From Ornatilinea sp. (GTDB lineage: Bacteria > Chloroflexota > Anaerolineae > Anaerolineales > Anaerolineaceae), in NCBI GenBank assembly GCA_018433975.1, contig JAHDQE010000033.1, positions 20,298 through 84,297 on the forward strand: a stretch of 64,000 bases of DNA, given 5' to 3'. The position numbers and the translations under genes are program-made. Shown here piece by piece: positions 34,562-44,736 of this stretch (the first letter of the stretch is position 1; each line of letters begins with the position of its first letter). The notes beneath the pieces were generated by a model that did not search any database, was not told the origin of the DNA, and was given only the letters and a program-made list of their open reading frames with translations.

Positions 34562-37500
34562 ATGAAGACACCGCTTGATTTTCAATCGATTATTCTGAAG
34601 CTGCAACAATACTGGTCCGATCAGGGTTGTTTGATCTGGCAGCCTTATTACACTCAGGTCGGCGCGGGGACGATGAACCCGGCCACTTTCCTGCGGGTGC
34701 TAGGCCCCGAGCCGTGGAACGTGGCTTATGTGGAACCTTCCATCCGGCCGGATGACGGTCGTTATGGTGAGAACCCCAACCGGATGCAGCAGCATTATCA
34801 ATTCCAGGTCATTTTAAAACCCGATCCCGGCAACCCGCAGGAGCTTTATCTGCGCTCTTTGGAGGCGATCGGGATTAATCCTGAAGAACATGATATTCGT
34901 TTTGTCGAAGACAACTGGAATTCCCCGGCTCTGGGGGCTTGGGGTCTGGGTTGGGAAGTCTGGCTGGATGGTCAGGAGATCACCCAGTTCACTTATTTCC
35001 AGCAGGCAGGCGGCTTACCGTTAGAACCCAACTCGGTGGAAATCACCTATGGGCTGGAACGGATTGCCATTGCCCTGCAGGGAGTGCGCACCTTCCGGGA
35101 TATCCAGTGGAGCAGGCAGCGCAAATACGGCGAGGTCAATCTTCAGGGTGAACAGGAACACAGCAAATATTATTTTGAAGTAGCGGATGTGGAACGCCTG
35201 CGGCAGATGTATGACCTCTTTGAACAGGAGGCCGAGGCAGCGCTGGCACAGGGGCTGGTGCTCCCGGCACACGACTATGTGTTGAAATGCTCGCATACGT
35301 TCAACGTTCTGGACACGCGCGGCGCGGTGGGGGTTACCGAACGACAGGCACTTTTCTCCCGGATGCGCGATCTGGCCCGCAAGGTAGCCGAAGCGTATGT
35401 TGAACAACGCAAGGAGCTGGGCTATCCCTGGATGGAAGAATCTGCTTCGGCGGTTGAACCCACAGCACAAAAATCGGATGTTAAAAATATTTCCGCACCA
35501 CAGGGATCGCAGGATCTCCTGCTGGAAGTTGGGACGGAAGAGCTTCCGGTTGCGGATTTAAAATCCGCAATCTCCCAACTGGAGGAGCGCCTGCCCGCTC
35601 TGCTGGAAGAACTTCGTCTGGAGCATGGTGAAATTCAGGTGCTGGGAACACCCCGGCGTCTGGTGGTATCCGTGCAAGCGCTGGCTTCTAACCAGGAGGA
35701 CCGCACGGTGGTGGTGAAAGGACCTCCGGAAGCGCGGGCGTTTGACGCGGATGGGAAGGCGACCAAGGCGGCGCAGGGTTTTGCGCGCAGCAAAGACCTG
35801 AATGTGGAAGACCTGGAAGTGCGCGAAATTGACGGCGGACGATATGTGGCTGCGGTGATCCACGAGCCGGGACGTTCGGCATTGGAAGTGCTCAGCGAAA
35901 CGCTGGCCGATCTGGTGGCCGGAATCAAGTTTGAGCGTTCCATGCGCTGGAACGCCAGCCAGGTGAATTTCTCCCGCCCTATTCGCTGGCTGCTGGCTTT
36001 GTTTGGCGAACAGGTCGTCCCATTTACCTATGCCGGTCTGCAATCCGACCGTACCACACGCGGTTTGCGGTTCCACGAACCGGAAGAACTTGCCATTGCA
36101 TCCCCCGATGCCTATTTTGAGGCGATGGCAGAACAAAAAATCATCCTGGATCCACAGGAAAGAAAAGACACCGTCGCCGACCAGGTGAAAGCCCTGATGG
36201 CAGAAGTTGATGCAGACCAGACCTTGGAAGAGGCCCTGCTGGATGAGGTTACCCAACTGGTGGAGCGGCCGACGGCCCTCCTGGGGCAGTTCGAACCTGA
36301 GCACCTTCGTCTGCCGGATGCGGTATTGATTTCGGTGATGAAGAAACACCAGCGTTACTTCCCGGTCAAATCCAAAGAGGGCAAATTAATGCCGTATTTT
36401 GTCACGGTTCGCAATGGAGATGATGCCCATCTGGATGTGGTCGCCGACGGCAATGAACAGGTCATCCGGGCTCGTTTCGCGGATGCGGCCTTCTTCATCC
36501 GGGAAGACCTGGAACTCGAACTGGAAGATTTTGTCCCCCGGCTTGAACCGCTGGTATTCCAATTCAAACTGGGGTCGATGCTGGATAAAACTGTACGGAT
36601 TGAGAAACTGGTGGGGCAGTTGACCCCGTTCTTTGCCCTGGATAAAACCGAGGCGGATGCTGCCCGCCGGGCCGCCCATCTCTGCAAGGCCGATCTGGCA
36701 TCTCAGATGGTGGTGGAAATGACTTCCCTGCAGGGTGTTGTCGGGCAGTATTACGCACTGCGCTCCGGCGAATCCGAGCCGGTGGCCAAAGCAATTTTTG
36801 AACATTACCTGCCGCGTTTTGCGGGTGATGGCGTGCCGGTCTCTAAAGCAGGTTTATTGGTTGGGCTGGCGGATCGGCTGGACTCGCTGACCGGTTTGTT
36901 CGCCGCCGGTCTGGCTCCCACCGGTACAAAGGATCCTTTTGCTCAACGCCGGGCGGCGCTGGGATTGATCCAGAACCTGATCGAATGGGATCTGGATTTC
37001 GATTTGCAGCAGGGTATTGACCTGGCGGCAATGAATATGCCGCTTGAAGTAACGCCCACCGTGAAAGCAGAATGTCTGGAATTCATCGTGGGGCGTTTAC
37101 GCAGTTTCCTGATCGACTCCGGCTACCGTTATGATGTGGTGGAAGCGGTATTGACGGCGCAGAAACACAATCCGGCCGGAACCCTGCGAGCGGTAAAGGC
37201 ACTGAGCGGGTTTGTAGAGCGCGCCGACTGGAGCGAAATCCTTCCGGCATATTCCCGCTGCGTGCGGATCACCCGTGACCAGAAGGAGAAGTTTGCAGTG
37301 AAGCCGGATGCTTTTGTTGAGCCTGCTGAAAGCGAACTGTACCAGGCATTGGCTGCCGTTGAAGCACAATCCCGCCCGGCAGGCTCTGTAGAGGAATTCT
37401 TCAAGGCATTTCTCCCTATGATCCCGGTCATCAACCGTTTCTTCGACAAAGTATTGGTGATGGACGAAAATCCGGTTGTCCGGGAGAACCGTCTTGGTAT

Positions 37501-37564
37501 GCTGCAACGAATTGCGGCGATGGCCGACGGCGTTGCGGATTTATCCCTTCTGGAAGGGTTCTAA
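34562..37564 (+). CDS. glyQS: glycine--tRNA ligase, alpha and beta subunits fused
   Basis: A 1000-residue single-chain form of the bacterial-type glycyl-tRNA synthetase that is normally an alpha2beta2 tetramer from glyQ and glyS. Residues 1-290 are the alpha (catalytic class II) part: [41 protein letters not shown] linker of about 30 residues rich in Ala, Ser and Lys (near 295-320) leads into the beta part ([33 protein letters not shown]-like and anticodon-binding C-terminal domains). Fused forms are known in Chlamydia and several other lineages. GGGAG precedes the ATG. It is a monocistronic unit with its own promoter. Confidence 0.96.
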   Translation: MKTPLDFQSIILKLQQYWSDQGCLIWQPYYTQVGAGTMNPATFLRVLGPEPWNVAYVEPSIRPDDGRYGENPNRMQQHYQFQVILKPDPGNPQELYLRSLEAIGINPEEHDIRFVEDNWNSPALGAWGLGWEVWLDGQEITQFTYFQQAGGLPLEPNSVEITYGLERIAIALQGVRTFRDIQWSRQRKYGEVNLQGEQEHSKYYFEVADVERLRQMYDLFEQEAEAALAQGLVLPAHDYVLKCSHTFNVLDTRGAVGVTERQALFSRMRDLARKVAEAYVEQRKELGYPWMEESASAVEPTAQKSDVKNISAPQGSQDLLLEVGTEELPVADLKSAISQLEERLPALLEELRLEHGEIQVLGTPRRLVVSVQALASNQEDRTVVVKGPPEARAFDADGKATKAAQGFARSKDLNVEDLEVREIDGGRYVAAVIHEPGRSALEVLSETLADLVAGIKFERSMRWNASQVNFSRPIRWLLALFGEQVVPFTYAGLQSDRTTRGLRFHEPEELAIASPDAYFEAMAEQKIILDPQERKDTVADQVKALMAEVDADQTLEEALLDEVTQLVERPTALLGQFEPEHLRLPDAVLISVMKKHQRYFPVKSKEGKLMPYFVTVRNGDDAHLDVVADGNEQVIRARFADAAFFIREDLELELEDFVPRLEPLVFQFKLGSMLDKTVRIEKLVGQLTPFFALDKTEADAARRAAHLCKADLASQMVVEMTSLQGVVGQYYALRSGESEPVAKAIFEHYLPRFAGDGVPVSKAGLLVGLADRLDSLTGLFAAGLAPTGTKDPFAQRRAALGLIQNLIEWDLDFDLQQGIDLAAMNMPLEVTPTVKAECLEFIVGRLRSFLIDSGYRYDVVEAVLTAQKHNPAGTLRAVKALSGFVERADWSEILPAYSRCVRITRDQKEKFAVKPDAFVEPAESELYQALAAVEAQSRPAGSVEEFFKAFLPMIPVINRFFDKVLVMDENPVVRENRLGMLQRIAAMADGVADLSLLEGF

Positions 37565-37593
37565 AGGCGAATCCCTTCACGCCATAAATCTGT

Positions 37594-37660
37594 ACAGCGT
37601 GCTTTGTGTAAGTTCTTTGCATGAGTTCTTTCCGAAGCACGCTGTTTGGATTAACTTTTA
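37594..37660 (+). terminator. terminator candidate after glyQS
   Basis: 11-bp stem ACAGCGTGCTT (37594-37604) / AAGCACGCTGT (37635-37645) with a 30-nt loop, followed by TTGGATTAACTTTT. The large loop lowers confidence. Confidence 0.5.
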
Positions 37661-37679
37661 AAAAATCTGACACAAGCTC

Positions 37680-37708
37680 TTTCAAAAATCTGAAAGATTG
37701 TCTAGAAT
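37680..37708 (+). promoter_or_regulatory. promoter candidate for metF
   Basis: TTTCAA (37680-37685), 17-nt spacer, TAGAAT (37703-37708). No SAM riboswitch is recognisable in the 180-nt gap. Confidence 0.35.
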
Positions 37709-37745
37709 GTCAGAAAAGTCAGATAGATGATGGATCGAGAAGAAT

Positions 37746-38633
37746 ATGAAAGTATCCGACCTGTTAAAAGAGAGGACGACATTCAGTTTTGAGTTTTACC
37801 CGGCCAAAACACAGGAATCGTCCGAAGAACTTTTTAAGACAATTCAGGATCTGGTTCCCCTGGAGCCTTCTTATGTGAGCGTAACTTATGGCGCGGGTGG
37901 TTCCACCCGTGAACTGACGCATGATCTGGTAGTACGTATTCGTCGTGAAACCTGCCTTACAGTAGTGCCGCACCTTACCTGTGTCAACTCAACCCGGAGT
38001 GAAATTCATTCTATTCTGGAACGATACCAGGAGAATGGAATTGAAAATGTGATGGCGCTGCGTGGTGACCCACCCAAAGAAGGGGTGAGAGACATACCAT
38101 CCGATGAAAGATTTGATCATGCCACTGATTTGGTGCGATTCATTAAAAAGAATTTTCCGGAAATGTGTATCGGTGTGGCCGGTTATCCTGAAGGCCATCC
38201 TGAAATGCCGAACCGGATCAGGGAATTGGACTTTCTGAAAGAAAAAGTGGATGAAGGTGCAGATTATATCTGTACCCAAATGTTTTTTAAGAACTCAGAA
38301 TTTTACGATTTTTGTGAACGTTCTGAATTGATCGGGATTAAGGTGCCCGTTGTAGCGGGAATCATGCCGATCACTTCTTCCCGGTCAATGCGGCGTATGT
38401 CTGAAACAGCACTGGGAATGAGTTATCCGGCGCGACTGATGCGAGCCATTTATCGTACGGACAGCGATGAAAAACTTGCCAGAGTGGGTGTCCATTGGGC
38501 AACCGAACAGGTGCGTGATTTGCTGGACCACCATGTGCGGGGAATCCATTTTTACACGTTGAATCGATCCAAACATACGATCAGGATTTATGATGCCTTA
38601 GGGGTATCCAAATCTTCAGACCTGGCACTATGA
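37746..38633 (+). CDS. metF: methylenetetrahydrofolate reductase
   Basis: A 295-residue TIM-barrel flavoprotein reducing 5,10-methylene-THF to 5-methyl-THF for methionine synthesis. Family motifs are FSFEFYPAKTQESSEELF near residue 13, VSVTYGAGGSTRELT near 45, HLTCVNSTRSEI near 78 and MALRGDPPKEG near 101. The later barrel strands (GVAGYPEGHPE, ICTQMFFKNSEFYDF, PVVAGIMPITS) and the C-terminal GIHFYTLNRSK are complete. Length is normal. No other methionine gene is adjacent; it lies between glyQS and a convergent lipoprotein gene and ends in a strong terminator. Confidence 0.95.
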   Translation: MKVSDLLKERTTFSFEFYPAKTQESSEELFKTIQDLVPLEPSYVSVTYGAGGSTRELTHDLVVRIRRETCLTVVPHLTCVNSTRSEIHSILERYQENGIENVMALRGDPPKEGVRDIPSDERFDHATDLVRFIKKNFPEMCIGVAGYPEGHPEMPNRIRELDFLKEKVDEGADYICTQMFFKNSEFYDFCERSELIGIKVPVVAGIMPITSSRSMRRMSETALGMSYPARLMRAIYRTDSDEKLARVGVHWATEQVRDLLDHHVRGIHFYTLNRSKHTIRIYDALGVSKSSDLAL

Positions 38634-38641
38634 TGCTTAAG

Positions 38642-38677
38642 AAAACAGAGGCGAAGGGAAAACTTCGCCTCTGTTTT
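38642..38677. terminator. bidirectional terminator
   Basis: Perfect 15-bp stem AAAACAGAGGCGAAG / CTTCGCCTCTGTTTT with a 6-nt loop, flanked by T-tract on plus and A-tract on minus. It serves metF and the convergent lipoprotein gene. Confidence 0.93.
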
Positions 38678-38705
38678 TTAAATCTAACTCGCAGAGATAC
38701 AATGC

Positions 38706-40133
38706 TTATTCGATGGGCACCAGCCAGTAGGTGTTTTTGTCGCCTTCCGCAGTCCAACCAACTACACCGGTTTCGGAGCGGATTCTCCACCACACCCAGT
38801 TGTCGGCGCATACCGGGCCCTCGGTAATATCCATTTCCTCTCCGGGGGAGATATACCCGATGATATCTGCATCTTTGTTGGGTTCGGCTCTTACCCGGTT
38901 ATTCTCGGGTGGATATTCGCTCACTTTTGCCCTGCCGTTAACATACAAACGGGTCGGGTAGTCGGCTTCGCAGGCTTCATAGGCTGCTTTGGTGGAGCGA
39001 GGGGTCGCGGTAGGCGTGGGGAACGCACTTCCGGTGATGCCGGAAGCGACTACCCGATTCTGTGCTTCGTCAATCTGATAAATAGTGGCGTCGGATTGGC
39101 TCACTGCCCACACGCCTCCACTGGTTGCGAAAATTTCCTTGGCGTATTGACTTACGGGAATGATAGAAAAGACTTCCATACGGGTTGGGTCAAACCGGGC
39201 TACGGTGCCGTTATCAAATAAGATCCAGACGGCCACTTCGTTGGCGACCACATCATAGGGGGTGCCCGGAACTTTTCCAATATCACTGCTGCTGATCAGT
39301 TCCGAGGTGGCCGGATCAAGCAGGTGCAGTTTCTCGGGCGTGGCGGTGTTGATCAGCCACAGGCCACGGCTGTTCGCGGCAATTCTGGTGCGTTCGTACC
39401 AGACGGTGTAATCGCCATAGGATGCAGGAATGTTGGTCTGGAGGTCAATCTGGTTAATCGTGCTGAAATTTGCACTGGCCGAAACGGTCCAGGCTTTTCC
39501 ACCTGCAAAGGCAACATCCACAACCGGGGCATTGGTCGAAATATATTTTACGATTTCGCCGGTCTCTCCGTTGATGCGCACCACGCCGCCTGTCAGAGCC
39601 GTGGCTTCTGAAGCTGCACCCTCTTCTTTTTCCTGAACACCGACCCAAACATCCCCTTCGCCAAAGGCAATGGTTTTCAGGTCAAATCCCAGAATAGGAA
39701 TGGTGGCGATTGCCTCATGGCTTTCAGCGTCAATCTGGACCACAAAGTCGTTGTCTTCATCAATTACCCACACACTGCCATTCCCCTCCGCGATACCGCC
39801 CGGCTGTCCGCTGGTGGCAATGACTGCTACGGCATCCAGCGAACCGGGGTTCAGGGCCAGCACGGTATGATCCATCTGGTTGACGGTCCAGATGATCTTT
39901 TTCTGTGGGGGAGTGGCGGTGGGGGCCGGTTCAGTCGGAGTTTGCATTACCAATCCAACCGTTGCTGTAGCAGCCGGCAGATTGGGCTGCTCAACAGGCG
40001 TTGGATCGATTATCTCCGGTGGTGGAGCCGGCTCTTCTCCGCTCAATCCAAGCGAGGAGAGGGCGCCGCAAGACGCCAGGGAAATGGAGACAAAAATGAA
40101 TAGAAATAAGTGGATAAAAGTTTTTAGTTTCAT
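38706..40133 (-). CDS. lipoprotein with beta-propeller and C-terminal SH3 domain
   Basis: A 475-residue secreted lipoprotein. The signal peptide ends in the lipobox SLASC (Cys near residue 22). After a Pro/Thr/Ala-rich linker, residues 75-370 contain repeated strands of an NHL/YncE/Vgb-type beta-propeller (WTVNQMDHTVLALNPGSLDA; GSVWVIDEDNDFVVQIDAES; GKAWTVSASANFSTINQIDL). Residues 400-475 form a bacterial SH3 domain (RVRAEPNKDADIIGYISPGE, WWRIRSETGVVGW), which often binds cell-wall peptides. Together they suggest an envelope-bound scaffold or sensor. It is transcribed divergently from dnaG with its own promoter. No enzyme motif is seen. Confidence 0.82.
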   Translation of the reverse strand: MKLKTFIHLFLFIFVSISLASCGALSSLGLSGEEPAPPPEIIDPTPVEQPNLPAATATVGLVMQTPTEPAPTATPPQKKIIWTVNQMDHTVLALNPGSLDAVAVIATSGQPGGIAEGNGSVWVIDEDNDFVVQIDAESHEAIATIPILGFDLKTIAFGEGDVWVGVQEKEEGAASEATALTGGVVRINGETGEIVKYISTNAPVVDVAFAGGKAWTVSASANFSTINQIDLQTNIPASYGDYTVWYERTRIAANSRGLWLINTATPEKLHLLDPATSELISSSDIGKVPGTPYDVVANEVAVWILFDNGTVARFDPTRMEVFSIIPVSQYAKEIFATSGGVWAVSQSDATIYQIDEAQNRVVASGITGSAFPTPTATPRSTKAAYEACEADYPTRLYVNGRAKVSEYPPENNRVRAEPNKDADIIGYISPGEEMDITEGPVCADNWVWWRIRSETGVVGWTAEGDKNTYWLVPIE

Positions 40134-40210
40134 AATTTATTCTTCTCGGTAGGATTCTCTGATAAACAACGGATGGAATGATTTAATTTCGCGATGCAAT
40201 GTTAAAGAAT

Positions 40211-40239
40211 AGTATAAACCTTTCCTTTTCTCAGCACAA
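40211..40239 (-). promoter_or_regulatory. promoter of the propeller/SH3 lipoprotein gene
   Basis: Minus strand TTGTGC (plus 40234-40239), 17-nt spacer, TATACT (plus 40211-40216). Confidence 0.55.
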
Positions 40240-40481
40240 ATCCACAACGAAGATTTTAAGCGAAAGATGCTTGAAAGCCGGCCTGCTGAGAAAAGCCCTT
40301 CTCCTGGATAGGATGGTTTGATAGGAAAAATGGGTGCATGAAAAGGGCCAGGTTTCATGATTCGGATTGCGGAATTGGCAGATTTTCTGTTGAAATCCTT
40401 GATAAAATCAAGGGACTGCTGGTGGTGTAATTTGTGAATTCCCTCCCCTGTTCATTTAAGAGCTCTCTTATTTGTGCCGGC

Positions 40482-40510
40482 TTGCGAGTCCGGGGGAGCG
40501 ATCCTATAAT
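40482..40510 (+). promoter_or_regulatory. promoter of dnaG
   Basis: TTGCGA (40482-40487), 17-nt spacer, perfect TATAAT (40505-40510). Expected leader of about 32 nt. Confidence 0.75.
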
Positions 40511-40548
40511 GAAATTGTTAGTTTGCAAAAAATTGGAAAGATCCTTTT

Positions 40549-42459
40549 ATGACCGTTGTTGACGAAATTAAAGATCGCGTGGATATTGTGGACCTGGTGT
40601 CCGATACGGTTAACCTCCGCCGTGCGGGGAAAAACTATACCGGATTCTGCCCCTTCCACACCAACACCCGTACACCGGCATTTGTTGTTTTCCCGGACAG
40701 CGGCACATGGCGCTGCTTCGGCGAATGCAATGAGGGCGGCGATATCTTTAAATTCGTGATGAAAAAAGAGGGATGGGATTTCCGTGAAACACTGCAATAT
40801 CTGGCGCAGCGAGCCGGTGTTGAACTGGAACCCATGACGCCGGAGAAAAAAGAAAGAGATGAGACGCTTGACCGCCTTCATGAATTGTTGGAGGAAGCGG
40901 TAATCTTTTACCGCCATTATCTGCTGAACGACCCCGGCGGGAAACAAGCTCTGGATTATCTGACCAAGCGCGGTCTGACACAGGATACGATCACCAGTTT
41001 TGGCCTGGGATACGCACCCAATTCGTGGGATATCACTCTGAACCATTTCCTATCCAAAGGATATACGCCTGAGGACCTGTTGAATGCCGGGCTGGTCACG
41101 GAGCGCAGAGAGGGTGACGGCGTATATGATCGTTTCCGCAATCGCGTCATGTTCGCGATTCGCAATGCCAGCGGGCGGATGGCCGGATTTGGCGCGCGGG
41201 TTCTTGACCCCGAAGACGTCCCCAAGTATCTCAATTCACCTCAAACCGCGTTGTTTGATAAAAGCCGTCTGTTGTATGGATTGGATCAGGCCCGAAAATC
41301 TATCCGCGCGTTGGATCAGGTGGTGATCGTAGAAGGCTATATGGATGTTATTGTGCCACATCAGGCCGGGTTTACCAACCTGGTTTCCCCAATGGGCACA
41401 GCGTTAACCGAACCTCAGCTCCAGATGTTGAAGCGTTACACCCGGCGGATTGTGCTGGCACTGGATTCAGACGCGGCGGGCGAAAAAGGTACGCTGCGCG
41501 GTCTGGAAATTGCCCGGCAGGCCATGGACCATTCTGAAGAGGTCGTCTTTGATCCGCGCGGGCTGATCCGGCATGAAGCCCGGCTTCAGGCCGATCTACG
41601 GGTGACAACCCTTCCGGAAGGTCTGGATCCGGATGAAATTGTTTTGGAGGACCCCGAAGCATGGCAGCGGATTGTTGATTCGGCCCAACCGGTTGTGATT
41701 CATGTTATGGATACCCTGGCCGCTAACCAGGATGTGGATGATCCCAAGGTCAAGAGCCAGATCGCGGAGCAGGTGCTGCCCTTGATTGCCGACGTCCCCA
41801 ACCGGGTGGAACGTGAATCTTATCGCCAGCGGCTGGCCCGTCTGCTGCATGTGGATGAAAGAGCTTTTTTGGCCGATCCATCCGGAGCAAAACGACCCGC
41901 CCGCCGCAAGCGCCGCGTCGAGACTGCAGAGCAGGAAGCTCCCGCGGTGGTGATGGATGGTAAAAAACAACGTCTTTTTATGGAAGAACGGCGCCTTTTA
42001 CGGTTGCTGCTGCGGAATCCTGAAGAACTGTACAATCTAGACAGGTTCTTACAGCAATCCGGTCTGAGCCGGTTCAGCTATGAAGAATTTGAACACGCGG
42101 AACATCAATTGATAGCAAAGTCGGTGCAGGCCTCGCTGGAACAGGATGTTGAAGATCCGCAGGTATTTATTTCCGAAAATATTCCGGAGACTCTGGAGGA
42201 GTTGATGAAAGAATTACAGGCCCCGCCGCAAATGGGGGAGCCCACGGATCTTCAGCTTCGGGAGGACTTGATCCGGACAATGCTTTATCTCCGGCAAATC
42301 CGGGTGAAAGAACAGTTTGACCAATTGTTCAACTTGCAGCGGGATTTGCAGGAAAACGAAGAGACGCAGACCGATTCATTCCATAAAACCGTGCTGCAGT
42401 ATGCCGAAATTCTGCGGTTGTTGAACCTCGCCCTGGGAAAACCGGTACAATTTAATTGA
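40549..42459 (+). CDS. dnaG: DNA primase
   Basis: A 636-residue primase making RNA primers for replication. The N-terminal CHC2-type zinc module has C34, H37, C56 and C60 (CPFH, then CFGEC with three residues between the last pair). The catalytic Toprim domain shows VVIVEGYMDVIVPHQAG near 263, PMGTALTEPQ near 288 and VLALDSDAAGEKG near 306, which carry the acidic metal ligands. The C-terminal part (from about 450) is the helicase-interaction region and is poorly conserved. GGAAAGATCC precedes ATG. rpoD, a common neighbour, is not present downstream. Confidence 0.96.
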   Translation: MTVVDEIKDRVDIVDLVSDTVNLRRAGKNYTGFCPFHTNTRTPAFVVFPDSGTWRCFGECNEGGDIFKFVMKKEGWDFRETLQYLAQRAGVELEPMTPEKKERDETLDRLHELLEEAVIFYRHYLLNDPGGKQALDYLTKRGLTQDTITSFGLGYAPNSWDITLNHFLSKGYTPEDLLNAGLVTERREGDGVYDRFRNRVMFAIRNASGRMAGFGARVLDPEDVPKYLNSPQTALFDKSRLLYGLDQARKSIRALDQVVIVEGYMDVIVPHQAGFTNLVSPMGTALTEPQLQMLKRYTRRIVLALDSDAAGEKGTLRGLEIARQAMDHSEEVVFDPRGLIRHEARLQADLRVTTLPEGLDPDEIVLEDPEAWQRIVDSAQPVVIHVMDTLAANQDVDDPKVKSQIAEQVLPLIADVPNRVERESYRQRLARLLHVDERAFLADPSGAKRPARRKRRVETAEQEAPAVVMDGKKQRLFMEERRLLRLLLRNPEELYNLDRFLQQSGLSRFSYEEFEHAEHQLIAKSVQASLEQDVEDPQVFISENIPETLEELMKELQAPPQMGEPTDLQLREDLIRTMLYLRQIRVKEQFDQLFNLQRDLQENEETQTDSFHKTVLQYAEILRLLNLALGKPVQFN

Positions 42460-42595
42460 TGCAACTGCGTTTGTAATATTTCCTCTTCACAAATAAAACA
42501 GACAAAAACGCATATAAGGCTTTTTTACGCGAGCATTCTGGTAGAGAAATGGTTTGCTCTCATCCTTGCCTCAATGCTACGGGGGAATTTAGAAA

Positions 42596-43744
42596 TCAGG
42601 AGTGGTGGATCATTCTGCCCAGGGGTGGAACCGTGACGGTGATGGCATCGTGTGGGCAGGTTTCCTGGCAGCAGTAGCAGCGGATGCAGCGATCGTACTG
42701 GTAGCTGGGCGGACTGTTGTGGTTGCCCTGGAAAAAGCCTACCGCCTTGGGCTCTGCCGGGCAGATCTTCACACAATTCCCACACCGGGTGCAGGTTTCT
42801 TCATCAATGACCGGACGGGGAATGACCCAGCGCTTCATCAGCCACTCCATTTTCCCCGGAGCAGCAGTGGTGGAAATCGGCGAGCGGTTGGCATCGAAAT
42901 CCGGGGCGATGAAATCTTCCACGGGATCCCCAAGAATTTCAATATCTTGAATATTTCCGAGTCCCCATTTTTGAGCCCATTTCAGGGGCGGCACGAGGTC
43001 TGAATCGAGATTTATCATGCGGCTGACGGTGGCGTCCAGAGCGGCTGGGTCCGTCGAGAAGAGCAGGACATGCATGGGGAAAGGCTCGCCATTGCGCGGG
43101 CCGTTGCCCTGCATGGCCATGATGCCGTCCATAATGTATAAACGCGGTTTCAACAGCAGATTGAGGTCCACCAACATTTGAGAGAAAAGCTCTACATTGG
43201 ACATTCGGGCGTGAAATTCCGCCTTAAGCGGGCCGGGGATGCAGCCAAACTGGTTTTTGATTGCACCGGTAACCCGGGTGAGGGCGTGTGTCTTGAACTT
43301 TGAAAGTGAGATCAGGCCATTGGCTTCCAGCACTCCTCTGGCAATGGTGAATTGTTTGATCAGGTGTCCTTCGGGGAAAGAGAGCGTTTCGCCATTCTCA
43401 AAATCGGCCAGGGGAACGTTGAGCTGTTCGGCAACATCGGACAGACCGGGCTTGCGTGTGGCCGTGCCGGGTTTTCCAAGCGCCGGTTAGTCGCCGTAGC
43501 TCAATGCCGCCCCAGTTTTCCGGAAACAACGCAGAACCGCCTCAAACACAGTGGGGTGTGGGCTGACCTGCTTTTCGGGCGGCTCACCGATCAGGAGGTT
43601 GGGCTTGATCAGAATCTTTTCACCCGGCAGCGCAAAACGTTCCGCACCTCCCAGCATCGCAAGACCTTTTTCGACGGCTTTTTGTACGGTTTCTTTCTGG
43701 TATATCTCACAGCGAACGACGGCGACTTGGGAGGGTGTTTCCAT
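42596..43744 (-). pseudogene. DUF362 / 2x[4Fe-4S] ferredoxin-type protein, interrupted by in-frame TAA
   Basis: One reading frame of 383 codons encodes a DUF362 protein followed by a bacterial-type double [4Fe-4S] domain (CTRCGNCVKICP and CIRCYCCQETCP near the C-terminus). It is broken by TAA at plus 43487-43489 (codon 86). Before the stop it reads GEKILIKPNLLIGEPPEKQ ... GAALSYGD. After it, still in the same frame, it reads PALGKPGTATRKPG ... EANGLISLSKFKTHALTRV. The expected residue at the stop is Ser (as in YGDSP), so a single base change from TCA explains it. It is either a recent pseudogene or a sequence error. The stop is not TGA or TAG, so selenocysteine or pyrrolysine is excluded. AAAGGAACCC precedes the ATG at 43744. 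Confidence 0.85.
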
Positions 43745-43831
43745 TAATAGGGTTCCTTTGAAAGGGGGATACAGGGGGATAAGAATATTTGCTCTTGCCG
43801 GATGACAGCATGCTCATGTACTTCATGAGTC

Positions 43832-44731
43832 TCAGGTCATCAATAGCACAGCAATAAGCAGCAGGACAGGGGTGAGCATGGTACTGGCAAACAGAGTGTA
43901 CGCAACCTGCCGCTGGTCTTCCCAACGGTAGAAAAACAATCCGACGATCAAATCAACCACGAAAGTAAAACCACACAGGACCGGCAGCAGCAGAAGGCTT
44001 TCTGCAGGGCCAGGCTCCAGAGACTGCCCATAGATGTCGTACCCTAAAGAGATCGCATCGCGGTTGGCAATGCGAAGGGTCACCATCACAAACAATGCTA
44101 TGGATAACCCCAGGCCGGTCAAAATGGAAATGCGCGCCAGCCGGTCCGCCCACACAGTTTGCAGGTAAGCTGCCGGGCGGGCAGACTGATGGGAGATGGG
44201 CATCAGACTGCCGAGCTCCATGGTGCGCTGGATAGCGCTCATGAATCCCACCGGATCATCCGGGGAAATGACATAAATCTGGTCCGGGGTGGTGATGAGC
44301 AACAGGTTTTCGCTGTCGGAAGCCAGAAATTCCACCAGGCCTAACCCTTCCACCGTGCGGGTTCCCAGAATTGCTCCGGGCCACGCCAATGCAGGCAGTG
44401 GAAGATGGAAGCCGAGTTCGTTTGCCGGACGCACCCATTCTACGTCAGCCAGTGGAATATCTTCAGAACGCAGTCCCCAGACCAAATGCAGCCCGTTGCG
44501 TTCCAGTGAATAGCTGGCCTTAAGCAACGCATAACCACGGTAGACCACAATGGTCAGCGGCGCGAGAAGAGCGATGGAAAGCACCAGCAAAATCAAAAAG
44601 CTGGAACCTACTTTCTGCTGGAGCGCAAACCAGAAAGAAATGCCACCGCCGATCAGGAGGATGACAGCGGCGCCGGCATGCAGAATCAACCCCCTTTTTC
44701 GAACGGGCAGAAAGATGGTCGTGGGGTACAT
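43832..44731 (-). CDS. PH-domain-like membrane protein
   Basis: A 299-residue protein with four hydrophobic segments: two near residues 15-35 and 42-65, two near 205-225 and 245-270, plus a final one at 278-298. Between them lies a soluble beta-rich domain (SLERNGLHLVWGLRSEDIPL, VEWVRPANELGF, NLLLITTPDQIYVISPDDP) that resembles the bacterial pleckstrin-homology bPH_5-type fold. The function of such proteins is unknown. It starts 5 nt after the stop of the aminotransferase gene on the same strand, so the two are one operon. No enzymatic motif is visible. Confidence 0.7.
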   Translation of the reverse strand: MYPTTIFLPVRKRGLILHAGAAVILLIGGGISFWFALQQKVGSSFLILLVLSIALLAPLTIVVYRGYALLKASYSLERNGLHLVWGLRSEDIPLADVEWVRPANELGFHLPLPALAWPGAILGTRTVEGLGLVEFLASDSENLLLITTPDQIYVISPDDPVGFMSAIQRTMELGSLMPISHQSARPAAYLQTVWADRLARISILTGLGLSIALFVMVTLRIANRDAISLGYDIYGQSLEPGPAESLLLLPVLCGFTFVVDLIVGLFFYRWEDQRQVAYTLFASTMLTPVLLLIAVLLMT

Positions 44732-44736
44732 TGGAA

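Larger units (their letters stand above)
40134..40548. other. divergent region between lipoprotein gene and dnaG
   Basis: 415 nt with a promoter for each gene (40211-40239 minus; 40482-40510 plus) and an 11-bp inverted repeat TTTTCTCAGCA (40226-40236) / TGCTGAGAAAA (40284-40294) whose left arm overlaps the lipoprotein -35. No ORF is supported. Confidence 0.6.

Noticed and set aside
37566..37745. SAM-responsive riboswitch before metF
   Set aside because: No S-box or SAM-II/III/IV-like core could be seen; the region has only a long-loop terminator and short AAAATCTGA repeats.
43487..43489. Selenocysteine or pyrrolysine recoding in the DUF362 gene
   Set aside because: The stop is TAA, not TGA or TAG, and the expected residue is Ser.
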